This document shows, piece by piece, positions 20,844 to 31,389 of a DNA stretch of 64,000 nucleotides (the first letter of the stretch is position 1; each line of letters opens with the position of its first letter). The position numbers and the translations under genes were made by a program. Where the stretch lies: contig OW051496.1 in the NCBI GenBank assembly GCA_932521035.1, positions 3,720,001 through 3,784,000 on the forward strand. The letters are read 5' to 3'. The DNA is from Oscheius dolichura (lineage: Eukaryota > Nematoda > Chromadorea > Rhabditida > Rhabditidae). The notes under the pieces were generated by a model that saw only the letters and a list, made by a program, of their open reading frames with translations, did no database searches and was not told the DNA's origin.

Positions 20844-22126
20844 ATGCTGAACGAGGAGAACTGGCCGAGTTCCAAGCCGGACTACCAGCTGGGCGCGGTC
20901 ATTGGAGAGGGAGCCACGGCGGCCGTATTCGAGGCCCTCTGCCTGCCCCGGAATGAGAAGTGTGCCATCAAGTGCATCAGTTTGGACAAGTCCGGCTACC
21001 CGATAGACGAGCTCAGGACCGAGATTACGGTATCCTCCGATTTTAACGGGCAGACGACAATCTCTAGGCCATGTCCCGGTGTCAGCACCCCAACGTTGTG
21101 AATTATTACACGTCTTTCGTGGCGGGAGACGAGCTCTGGGTGGTGATGAAGCTGCTGAACAGCGGCAGTATGCAGGACATCCTGCGGAGGAAGATGACCG
21201 TCCTGGGACAGCAGCAGTCGAAATTTGGTATCCTCGACGAGGGGACAATCGCCACCATCTTGAAGGAGACCCTAAAAGGACTCGAATATTTCCACTCTAA
21301 CGGACAAATCCACCGGGATATCAAGGTAGGGGTCACACCGACAGAGTAATCCATTTTAGGCCGGGAACATTCTGTTTGCCAGCGACGGCACCGTCCAGAT
21401 AGCCGACTTCGGGGTGTCCTCCTTCCTGGCCGTCTCCCACGGCGACCGTTCCCGTCAAAAAGTCCGGACCACGTTCGTCGGCACCCCGTGTTGGATGGCC
21501 CCGGAAGTCATGGAACAGCAGGACGGCTACGACTACAAGGCCGACATCTGGAGCCTGGGAATATTGGCCATCGAGTTGGCCACCGGCTACGCTCCCTACT
21601 TTAAATTCGAACCTTTGAAAGTATGTTATTTACCGGGTCAATTGGTATAAAAAGGAAGTTTAGGTACTTCGGCTGACACTGCAGAATGACCCGCCAACGT
21701 TGGATACAAATGCCGAGGATAAACATCAATATAAGGCCTATGGGAAATCTTTTCGGAGTTTTATTGGCGCCTGCCTACAGGTTGGTACAGCATCTTTCCA
21801 TATTCTCTAATCTCCCTATTATATGTTCCTGAAAATGTGCTCCGTTTTTCAGAAAGATCCAAAGCAGCGTCCAACAGCCTCGGAACTATTAAAATCGAAT
21901 TTCCTGAAGAAGGCGAAAGACAAGAAATATCTGATTCAAAGCCTCATAAATGACCTGGCCACCGTTCCCCCGATCGCCCCTAAAATCGCTCGAAAGGTTT
22001 GTTTCTTCTCTTGTCCTTGTCTACTGTCGATTTCAGCCGGCATCTGGCCGATTGAAGAGGGATTCAGCCGGCAATTGGGAGTTTGACTACGACGATGACG
22101 CGTCGCCGGAAGAAGAGCGCGACTGA
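20844..22126 (+). CDS. gck-3: OSR1/SPAK-type Ste20 kinase (GCK-3 family), CCT domain not found
   Basis: Five introns. The start at 20844 follows a TTTCAG acceptor. The protein begins [20 protein letters not shown]; Gly loop [11 protein letters not shown]; catalytic Lys in [37 protein letters not shown]-loop [49 protein letters not shown]. These match OSR1/SPAK, the WNK-activated kinases that phosphorylate SLC12 cotransporters and control cell volume. The end ([18 protein letters not shown], then an acidic tail EEERD) matches the PF1 region after the kinase core, and then a stop comes. The conserved C-terminal domain that docks RFxV motifs is absent. A polyadenylation signal AATAAA follows at 22195, supporting a real end. 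The symbol follows the C. elegans orthologue name. Confidence 0.88.
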
Positions 22127-22194
22127 CTCGCTCCTGTCTGGTCACGGCCGCTTTCTTCTTATTCTCCTCCATCTCGTTATGCTCAATTTCTAAT

Positions 22195-22200
22195 AATAAA
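22195..22200 (+). terminator. Polyadenylation signal of the GCK-3-like gene
   Basis: AATAAA 70 nt past the stop codon, the usual nematode position. Confidence 0.6.
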
Positions 22201-22436
22201 CATTCCAAATCGTTGTATTCGTTCCTTTTTCTTTACTTACAAGTGGGCTATGGACGAGGTTGTCCACAGACCCTCCAAGATCCTGACAACTGTGTTGTGA
22301 CCCGAATATTCGGTGTGGATTACGGTGATTCTTACAGGTCCTGTCGGATTCTACCTCGAGATTTCCCAGTAATCCGCCAGGATGAAAGATCAGCCTCTCA
22401 AAATCATTCATCAGTTCGCCTTCTCTAGAGAAGGTC

Positions 22437-23032
22437 ATGGCCGACAAAACTTCTATCTCAACCCTCGTGGCCGTTTTCTCCCTTCCTAACCCACTCCGTT
22501 CAACTTACCGGAGCCAGTCGAAGCCGTCTCCTCCACCTCCTCTACCGGGCCGCCGTCTCCCAGCTCGCCTGTCACTCCCCGCGCTGGTCCAGATGCGCAT
22601 CTCAAGAAGATGGAAGACAAATACAACAAAATGTTTCAATTACTTCGTGAGACGAAGAGGGAGCTTCGCAAGACGAAAGAGAGCAAAGAGCAACTGACTG
22701 AAGCTCATAAAGTAGCCCGTCGCTATAATGATGGAGTTATAGAGAAACTGAGGAGATGAAGGAGGATCTGCAGAAGTCGCAGGCGGCCGCGGATCAGTGG
22801 AACTCAAACAGTCCTTGGAGAAGAACAAGACACTGAAGGAGTTCTTGAAGAAGACAGCCAACAACCGGGCCAAGGAGTCACAGATCTATCAGGAGGAGGC
22901 CCAAAAGATGGAAGAGATGGCCGCCAACTTGAAGAAGAAGGCCGAAGAAGCGGCAGAGGAGGCCAACATCATCCAGCAACTGATGGATGTGATGCCGGAA
23001 GACGACGAAAAGGACATCATCTCCAGTCCCTA
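22437..23032 (+). pseudogene. Coiled-coil protein gene with two apparent frameshifts
   Basis: A possible first exon (MADKTSISTL) joins by a 45-nt intron to a Pro/Ser-rich stretch and a coiled coil (MEDKYNKMFQLLRETKREL). The heptad-like sequence continues in three successive frames: after YNDGVI it resumes as ETEEMKEDLQKSQAAADQW, and again as KQSLEKNKTLKEFLKK, to a stop at about 23032 after PEDDEKDIISSP. No GT-AG intron explains either switch. It may be a recent pseudogene, or two sequence errors may break an active gene. No family is recognised beyond the coiled coil. Confidence 0.55.
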
Positions 23033-23254
23033 AAGTGATCCTTATAATAAATATAAAGTTTTCTTTAGAATTAGAATAACTTGCTCCTGAAATTATTTGC
23101 TCTGGTCTTTTTCTTGGCTTTTGCTCTTGTTTGTTGTTTTCTTTTGTATCACAACTGTTGCATTTTTCCTCAGGAAAATGGACAGTCAATTTAATTTTCT
23201 TTTACAGATCTCTCTAGTCAAATTTCAGCATATCGGGAACTAAAAATGCCGTGT

Positions 23255-24188
23255 TCAGTCTTTGATGGGCCGTTACATGGCCGTTCCTTCCGGCTATGTA
23301 CTATCTAACTGTGACTCACTACTATCGTGGCGTAGACTAATACTCAGTAGAACTAATAATACGAATAAGAATCTAATAGTTTATTGGCTAGCTAGTCCAT
23401 GGTCGTTCGCAGGGGTCCCCCGAGCGGGAACTGGCTCTTGGTCCGCCCCCAAGGTCGGGTGTCTAACGTCCCCCTTTCTAACAGTTCTTGCGGCGTCCTC
23501 GCCGCCTAACGAGTCACATTACAACAGAATTCGTGGGAAATCAAAGTCAACGGGGAAAGGTGATCACATTCATCAAAGGCGTTGCTGTCGCGGTCGAAGG
23601 CTCCATGGCAGCATCCTTGTTTGTTCCCTCGGCCGGCAGCTGTTCTTCCAGTTGCTCGGCTCCGCCATTGTCCTCCAAATGCTCGGCTTCCTCAGTATCC
23701 TCCAATCGCTCGGCTCCATTGTTTTCCTCCAAATTTCTGTGGAACCGGCGAACATTGTCCTTATGCGCCTTCTTTCTGCCCTCGTCCATGTAGACGATAT
23801 TGGATCCAGATACTTCGAGTACCTTGTAGGGACCATGCAGCTTTGGCGCTAATTTGTTCCTGGCCTCCTCCCGCTTTACGTGAATGAGGTCTCCTGGCCG
23901 AACATCTCTTTCCGCTGTTAGGAACTGCTGCTTCTGGGTTCTTGCATTTCTTTCACTGCTTTCTTTGAACTTCTTCTGCAGCATTTGCGTCATTTCGGCG
24001 ACCTGTTCCTTCATCCGAGTGGAGTACAGGGAGAAATCCTCGTAAACAAGAGGACAAGAGAAACTAACCGGGAACTTGAATTTGGGTACAGATAGAAAGT
24101 GAGTAATCTGGAAGAAAGTGGAAAAGGGAAAGAACTGCCATAAGTTGAGACATTCGGGGATGGACGAGCTTCCTCTCGTATTATTCAA
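23255..24188 (-). mobile_element. 3' end of an LTR retrotransposon (integrase C-terminus plus LTR)
   Basis: Minus-strand ORF to about 23547 has the integrase C-terminal pattern of Ty3/gypsy-type Pol: MKEQVAEMTQMLQKKFKES, then RDVRPGDLIHVKREEAR, KLHGPYKVLEVSGSNIVYMD and KDNVRRFHRN, followed by a repetitive Glu-rich tail (ERLEDTEEAEHLED). Downstream on the same strand is an LTR-like block beginning TGTTAGAAAGG at 23483 with a polyadenylation signal (AATAAA, 23385-23380). The reverse transcriptase, protease and gag regions are absent, so this is a truncated copy. Confidence 0.65.
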
Positions 24189-24426
24189 AATAAATTGATC
24201 GCTTGAAGGCTGGCAATCGGCTCAAGTCAGACCGACTACAGGAGGCCAAAGGCCTGTTGGAAAACGCATACCTAATCGAGAAGAGTGGGTAAACAGGTTT
24301 TCACGCCTTTCTTCCATGAAATCAATAGAAATGGCGGTCTAACCCCGGTGGAAAGGACACCGAGATTGCTCACCTCGCCTTATCTTGTTTGTCTTGTGTC
24401 CGACTGCTCATAACCCCCGTCAAATA

Positions 24427-27057
24427 ATGTCTTCTGGTAAATTGACACAATTCAGAAACAGCCATATTTTCAGCGATTCCCGATTGTAAACTCGAAGAAT
24501 TTAAAGATTTTCTGTTTTTGGGAAAAGGAGGCGAAGGATATGTGAGAAAGGGATATCACGGACGATTTGGGTTTGTCATCGAAACGAATGGAAATAACAG
24601 AATTGTAGATATGTAGCGGTTAAAACATTCGAGAACGGAATAGATCCATCGCGGGAGATCAATCTTCTTGCCAAGATAGAGCCAATTCTTTTCCCTTTTA
24701 ACCTGATTTCAGTGTCCAAAACATCCAAATCTCGTTCAATTATTCGCTAAAATCCCTGGTCGCTACGGTTCCGGTGAATATATAGGATATGTTATCGAAT
24801 ATGTGGAGGGCGGAAGTCTTTATAACGGTAATCATATCTCTATTTGATAGAAATAATTTCTAGTTATTTATAATCAAAAGAAAAACTATAATTGGTCTCA
24901 AATTTATCGATGGATAGAGCAGATTGGCCTGGGGTTGCAACATCTTCACGAGACAGGAATCATTCATCGTGACGTCAAGCCGGACAAGTAAACAACCCCG
25001 GTTAGAAATTGGCCGCCTTTATGATTTCAGCATCCTCGTAACGCCAGACAACTTGAAACTGACGGATTTTGGAATAGCAAAATACAACCAAGACAGCAAT
25101 ACTGTCTTGTAAGTTGACGGGGTAACGGGGATGGAAGCAGGATGAAACTCTATAAACCGTAAAAGAAAGACTGATAGGGAAAGAAGATTATAGGGGGTTT
25201 TATGGTTTCCACAGTTTATTAGGTCTTTTTCAGTGTCGGAACCTATAGATACATGGCACCGGAGGTCATTTCCACGAGGAAGTACACTTTCCCGGCCGAT
25301 ATCTATTCTTTTGCCATCACTATCTGGGAGATGACGCATAGACAGTGATTTTCTTATTATTTTATGGGATTACTTCGACGGCCAGTCATGTTTCAGTTGT
25401 CTTTCAAATATCAAATAGTGGTATTCACGGCATTCTATCGAAGAGACGTAGAAATACCGTATCGAATAGATTTCCTGACAGTAATTTGAGATTGACTGTC
25501 ACGCCATGTTTTTGCAATTGTTTAAAATGTCTGGGAACGAATTAACGGGCAGTCGAAAGGTGAACCTCGATATTGCTTACAGAAAACCGTACACTGACTT
25601 GAAAAGAACAGAAATGATCAACAATTTTCAAGCAATTGTCGACGGAAAACGTCCAGTGCTGGATCTGACCAAAATCAACGATGACTTCTGCAAAATTATA
25701 GAAGGGTATGGTTGATGTTCAGTTACCGTAATTCTGTAATAGAGCGGGTCATTAAAATTGGTCAGTTCTTTGAGATTTCATCGAGGGTTCGTCGAAGTGT
25801 TTAGGGTATTATATATTAGCAATTTTCTTCTCTTACAAGGTTTTGCCATACAGATTTCAGAGCCTGGCATTCCGATGTGTCGATGAGGCTGCCACTGAAA
25901 GATATAATCAACTATGCTCATATGGAAGCCGATAAAATAACTAGACACGAAGTGAGCTTTTTTGTTTAGAATCTGCTAAACATAAGTAGGTAGCCGATAG
26001 AACCGTCGGAGATGTTTCCACTCAACAGGAGTCCGTAGAGGACCTTTTGTCGGATAATCCACGTAAAAGACAAGATACAGTAAGCGCTCAATTTGTTTTT
26101 CTGCGATGTTTAGATCGTCGTTATCGGAACAACTAGATGGACAGAGTGGCGCCTGCAGAATAGTATGTTTATTTTAAGCCCCCGCAAGCCCAGATGGAGG
26201 GCGTTGTCATTGAACTTACCCACGAATATGACCTATGGAGGAGCTGTGCTCCTACACGAGGAGATGTACATATTTGGGGGTACTGGATTGAGCAAGAAGC
26301 TATACAAGATGAACGAGGATCTGGAATGGATACAATTGGCCAGCATGAATGCCGGCCGGACGTGGATTACGAACAGTTGCTTGGAATGGAATGGTTTTAT
26401 CTGGGTACTTGGAGGGTACAATGCTGAAACAAAGGGAGTCCTAAAAAGTGCCGAATGTTATGATCCAAAACTCGATAAATGGACTCTAATGCCGTAAGTT
26501 GGAATGGCCTATTTATGATCTTTATTTCAATTTACAGAGAAATGCGAGAAGAACGGCACGACGCCGCTGCGGCTGTCTGTAACGGGAAGATAATAGTCTA
26601 CGGTGGTCGTAGAGACTTTTTCACGCAATTGAAGAGTGCCGAATGCTTTGATCCGGAAAGCGGTGTTTGGACCCAGCTGGACGACATGCCAAGAATCCTC
26701 CGTGCTCATTGTATAGTTCCCAACAGGAATGACTTGATAATAATGGGAGGTTGTGACAGCTACAGGAAACCTCTGAATTGTGTTTGGAAAGTGACCCCCA
26801 ATGAAGAAGGAAATGGAGAGTGGCAGGAGTTGCAACCGATGAAACATGCCTGTATGTGGCCGTCTGCTGTAATGCTAAATGGAGATATCTATGCGATTGG
26901 AGGGATGAGTCTAAAGGAAGAAGATCTCAAGAAAGTTGAAGTATTCCATGAAGGCAGCTGGCGGAAAGGACCTCCTCTTCCAATCGCTCTTTGTGGATTT
27001 GTTACAGTAGTTATACCGGATCATCTGGCTGATAAATTGTATAGCAAGGTACAATAA
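24427..27057 (+). CDS. Protein kinase-Kelch fusion gene
   Basis: Spliced reading frame starts MSSIPDCKLEEFKDFLFLG. Kinase domain: GKGGEGYVRKGY, YVAVKTFENG (catalytic Lys), KHPNLVQLFAKIPGRYG, EYVEGGSLYNVI, HLHETGIIHRDVKPDNILV, LTDFGIAKYN, VGTYRYMAPEVISTRKYT, DIYSFAITIWEMTHRQ, KPYTDLKRTEMINNF and AWHSDVSMRLPLKDIINY. A linker (ITRHEVADRTVGDVSTQQES) runs without a frame break into a Kelch region of about five blades (MYIFGGTG, IWVLGGYN, IIVYGGRR, LIIMGGCD, IYAIGGMS) ending at 27057. Exon phases match throughout, except one intron (about 24690-24711) that lacks a GT donor. The kinase residues are intact, so an active Ser/Thr or TKL-like kinase with a Kelch substrate-binding propeller is inferred. 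AATAAA overlaps the stop codon (27053-27058). Confidence 0.75.
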
Positions 27058-27499
27058 ATAGCGGTCACAGCAAAAATGTGTAACTATCATTCCTCCCCGG
27101 CCCCCGACTAACAAGGGAACTTTTCCAGTAAGCGATGCGTTCTGGCCAAACAAAGTACACCATTCGATAGAGAATGAAAAGTTGTACAAGACGCTGGTGT
27201 CAGGAAGTGCCTAACGCGCCCTGTGACCTTTTCCTCATACTGTAGAAAAGAACATTTCATCCATTTTCGAGCAGCTTCATGGGTCAACAGGTTGGGCTAT
27301 GGTTCTACAGACCCAAGTTCGGTCTCCGTTGCATTTTCTGCCCTTTTTTCTGGCTCACTTCTTTTGTGCGGTCGCTTTCATTTTGCAAAGGAATTTCTTG
27401 GAAATCCCCAAATTTTCAGGTATGTAGTCCATAAAATAAAAGCAGGACGATTTTGGAAAAATGTCCGCCGTCCGCCGTGCGCCGTGTGTTCGATTTTTG

Positions 27500-27570
27500 T
27501 GGTGTAGTGGCTAAGAGGCCGGTATTATCATTCGAGAGGTCGAGGGTTCGATCCCCACTGCGGGCAACTC
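27500..27570 (+). repeat. tRNA-like sequence
   Basis: A-box-like GTGTAGTGGCTAAG and B-box GGTTCGATCCC at tRNA spacing, followed by a T run. The acceptor and anticodon stems do not form, so a tRNA pseudogene or SINE head is more likely than a functional tRNA. Confidence 0.45.
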
Positions 27571-27921
27571 TTTTTGTTTTTTTTATTTTGAGGTCCTGGA
27601 AACTTCCAAAATATTTTTGAGGTGTTTTTCGTTGCGGGACCAATTCATGGTGGGACCCCAATCCAGAAGTGAACGGTTCGATTTCTTTTTGGGTTAATAT
27701 GTTTTGCTTTATCTATTTGGCATTTTTTTACCGTATTGTCGTTTTTTTTGTAAAATATTTTCGGTGTGGGTCGCCTAAAATTTTCGGATTCGTAGTAATT
27801 TGAAGGGGTCACTCTTTTAGCTTCAAAAAGTCTCTTTTTGTCACGAAATTTCCATAAAAATTCGTAAACGAATTAACAAAAAGAGGAAAATCACTATTTT
27901 TAAAAAGAGAAACTCAAAAAA

Positions 27922-28295
27922 CCCCTGTGGTTTGACAGGAGTGAACAAAAAGAGGGCGATAATGGAAGAATCAAACCACTGCACTTTTAAAGAGTTTGAT
28001 TCCTTAGTTAAAAAGACGATCCTTGGAAGATATATTTTTCAAAACTGTCCTTTGAAATGTGAATCTATTTCAGTCGCCTAAAATCATGAGTGTTCTGTTT
28101 CAATCATTGGAAAGTGACGGCAGAGTGTAGACAGATATCATCGAAGTATGAGGCGGAAGGTGTCCACCTCCAAAAAGGAATGACTAAAACAAGGAGCTTC
28201 TTTTTAATCAACCGTTTCCTTTAAAAAGTGCAGTGATTCGATTCTTCCATTATCGCCCTCTTTTTGTACATTCCTGTCAAACCAGGCGACAGGGG
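27922..28295. mobile_element. Foldback element with ~70-bp inverted arms
   Basis: CAAAAAGAGGGCGATAATGG at about 27943 is mirrored by CCATTATCGCCCTCTTTTTG at about 28247; flanking TTTGACAGGA and TCCTGTCAAA extend the arms. The arms enclose about 200 bp without a recognised gene. Confidence 0.75.
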
Positions 28296-28411
28296 CGACT
28301 GAAATAGATTTTTTACAGCCCCTAGTCTACCTTCCAAAAAAAGATCATCGAAAATGGTCCACGGGCTGCGGAGAAAAATCCAAATTGACATTACTTTTGG
28401 CGCGCCCTAAT

Positions 28412-28765
28412 ACTTGCTCCTGAAATTGTTTGGCCTAGTCTTTTCTTAGCTTTTGCTTGTTGTTTTCTTTTGTGTTGCAGCTGTTGCATTTTTTCTCGCA
28501 AAAATGGGCATTCAGTCCCTTTTTCTTTTGGATTTTCCAATCAAATTTTTACCATATCTGAAAGGTCATATCTACAAGTACATTTTCCCGGCCGATACCT
28601 ATTCTTTTGCCAAACAATATGGGAGATAAACAGTAATTTTCGTATTATTTGATGGGGTTACTTCGACTGCCAGTCATGTTTCAGTCATCTTACAAATATC
28701 AAATAGGGGTTGACAGTTGATCTGTCGAAGTTGTATTGAGAGCGGCGTCGTCGCCTGAAGAAGAG
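28412..28765 (+). pseudogene. Mosaic of duplicated pieces of nearby genes
   Basis: Three consecutive segments copy distinct upstream places: about 28412-28520 resembles 23070-23200 (downstream of the coiled-coil gene), about 28570-28715 resembles 25270-25420 (kinase exon FPADIYSFA and the next intron), and about 28735-28765 resembles the 3' end of the GCK-3-like gene (22095-22135). The kinase piece contains a stop. No coding function is expected. Confidence 0.7.
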
Positions 28766-28911
28766 CACGAGTGACTCACTCCGGTCTGTTCATTTCTTAT
28801 CAAGTTGGGGGAGGTCCTTGTCAACATTGATCGCTGTATGCCCAATGCTGCCCGACGATGCATTGACTCGTCCTCGTTCTCATCTTCAATTTAAACCATT
28901 CCAGCTATAAA

Positions 28912-30724
28912 ATGGAAAAGGATCCTTCTAAAAGGACGAACCGGCCAGGTAGTTTAACTGTGGAACTTCTGGAAAGAATGGAGAAGCTGGAGGCGGAAAA
29001 CAAGGAGCTCAAAGAGAAGATGAAGTTGAAACTATACGGTACTTTTCCTAACGATAAAACGCTCAGTTTTTTCAGAGGAGAGTGTGAAATCGAGTAAGCA
29101 AATGGACATCATTCAAGGTGAGTTACTAAGAGGCAGTTTTAACCTTATTTGGGGCTTTCAGTAGTGACAGCGGTATTTGATCTGAAACAATCATTAGAGG
29201 CAGCTGTAGGCAAGGTTTCGTCTGACAGTTCGTGCTGCTTTTGATTTTAAAATAACTATTCCAGTTAAGAAAATGGTAGCAGATTCTGTTTTTGAAAAAT
29301 ATGAAGAACAGGCAATTGCAATAGAAAAAGAAGCCGAGACAGAGAACTCGAGGCAACTTCAGAGGGAGAGAGAAAGTGAACTTGTTTCCTGGGTAGCCAT
29401 AGAATAACTTTTCAGTGAAAGCTGAAGCGGTTGCAGCGAATCGACATCTGGCTGGTGAGACTTGCCTGTTTACCTTTAGACGACGACGCTACTTTCAGTT
29501 TCCACCGCTGTCAACGCTCTACGCAACAACTTCAATAAGATCACACTGAAAAGCATGTCTAGTTTTTGATGTTTCACTGGAAATATTTAGTAGAACAAAT
29601 GGAACAAGAACAAAACAGCATTCTACGGCAGCTCGCTCCTTTGGAAGATGAAGTGAGGTTTATCTCGAAGCAACTCGATACAAATACGGTGAGATACAGT
29701 ACGTCGCTAATATTAACAGTCTCTTAGCTTCTGATTTTTGGTATGAAGAATCCCAGAGGAGAGTATAATAGGATGCTCGTCCTTGGTCCAGGGAGATGGA
29801 TTCGACTGTCGCTGAAGTTGCCAAAAGGCCTTGATTCTGGCGGGGCTGTCTATGTGGAAGGGGAGCTCTACATATTCGGCGGAATGAGCATGGGCAAGGC
29901 AACATATAAATTGGAGAAGGAAACATTGGAATGGGAGAGAATGGCCGATATGAACGAGAGCCGCTATTATATTACCAAAAGCTGTCTGAAATGGAATGGA
30001 TCCATTTGGGTATTTGGAGGATGGAATGGGGGCAGATATTTGAAAAGTGTGGAACGGTACGAGCCAAAAGAGAACAAATGGACGAGCATACGGTAAGTCG
30101 AAGACCATATAGTGCATACCACGGCTGCCCGGGTACCGAAAAATTGAAAAACCCGAACAGCTTTGCTGCACAAGATCTTCCTTTCCTGATTAGTTTTCCA
30201 CACATGAGACTTTATTGCAATTTAGGAATATGCGACATAGCAGATCTGAAGCAGCCGCGGTAGTTTCTAACGACAAATTCATCGTTTGTGGTGGATGGAA
30301 CGGTGTGCATTACATGGAAAGTGTAGAGTGTTTTGACCCGGAGAGCGGTGTCTGGACTGTGTTGGACGACCTACCTGTAGCTCTTGGGAGACATTCAATA
30401 GTTACCTGGGGGAATATTCTGATTGCAATGGGAGACTATGACGGCAGTCCGATTCTTAACCAGGCTGTGGAAATGATAAATATGGAAGAAAGAACTGGAT
30501 GGATAGAGCTGCCGTCTATGAATTGCCCCCGTTCTGGCTCATCTGTGGTAGTTATTAATAATCAAATGTTCGTAATTGGTGGAAAGAGACGAAGAGAAGT
30601 TGAAATATTCGATGGAGAAAGCCGGAGGGACGGGCCCGTCCTTCCCTACGCTTGCTCTGAAATGTGTACCATTGTCATTCCTCAGCATTTCTCCGATATT
30701 CTCTGTAATTACAAATTGTCATAG
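28912..30724 (+). CDS. Coiled-coil/Kelch protein 1
   Basis: Starts at 28912, 15 nt after TATAAAA. N-terminal half, from several short exons: MEKDPSKRTNRPGSLTVELL, a Lys/Glu coiled coil (MEKLEAENKELKEKMKLK), then KKMVADSVFEKYEEQAIAIE and a Gln/Glu-rich stretch. An intron ending TCTCTTAG joins LDTNT to LLIFGMKNPRG and a Kelch region of about five blades: LYIFGGMS, IWVFGGWN, FIVCGGWN, LIAMGDYD (Gly-Gly changed to Gly-Asp) and MFVIGGKR, with the WTSIR and FDPESGVW spacers typical of Kelch. It ends at 30724. There is no BTB or BACK domain, unlike classical KLHL adaptors, so a coiled-coil oligomer with a Kelch binding face is inferred. Confidence 0.8.
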
Positions 30725-31389
30725 TAAAACAATGAAATACCACTGTTCTTTGAAATATCTAATTTCATACGTGGGATAAAACTGTTTACTGGTCATTTTC
30801 AGAAATTCAAAAACCAGCTGATACAGTTTTTCAAGACGAATATGATAAACTGGGCTTCCGCTCACCAATGTTCATCAAGGACCCGTGACGTAACGTTGTC
30901 TTAGGGTAATCTCGGCCTAGTCAACGTTTGTAAGGCTGCATATTTTTCTGTCATGGTATTTAGGCAGAAATTGGGTCTTTTAGAATCAACTCTATCAGCT
31001 TGTTTTTGAATTTCCCAAAATGACAGAGATATACGGTGCAACATCATTTCACGCCATTCTACTACAAGAATGGTCTTTGCCCGTTTCCCTCGTTCGTTAT
31101 TCAATGAGCAGAAGCGAGATCAGTCCTGCCATTTCAAAACAAGTCCTCAGACACATTGTGGGAGAAAACTAGCTATATTTGCATTAGCGAAAGAAAGAAA
31201 AACAAACTGTAAAAAATAAATCACTAAATAAAGAAATAAAGCTCGAAGGTCTAACGATTTCCGCCTCGTATCAAATGGGAAATAAAAGGAGGAAGATGAC
31301 TCTCATTGTATGCACATCGCGTCCTGGTCTCTTTCATTTCTCAATTTCTAAAGTTCTCATTTCTACTCATTGCATTTTAGGGGAAAAAA
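30725..31389. other. Intergenic between Kelch paralogs
   Basis: No supported gene. AATAAA motifs occur near 31215-31240. The last ~50 bases hold the pyrimidine-rich leader and the splice acceptor of the next gene. Confidence 0.4.

Noticed and set aside
27500..27570. Functional tRNA gene on the plus strand
   Set aside because: The T arm is imperfect and no acceptor stem forms; kept only as a tRNA-like repeat.
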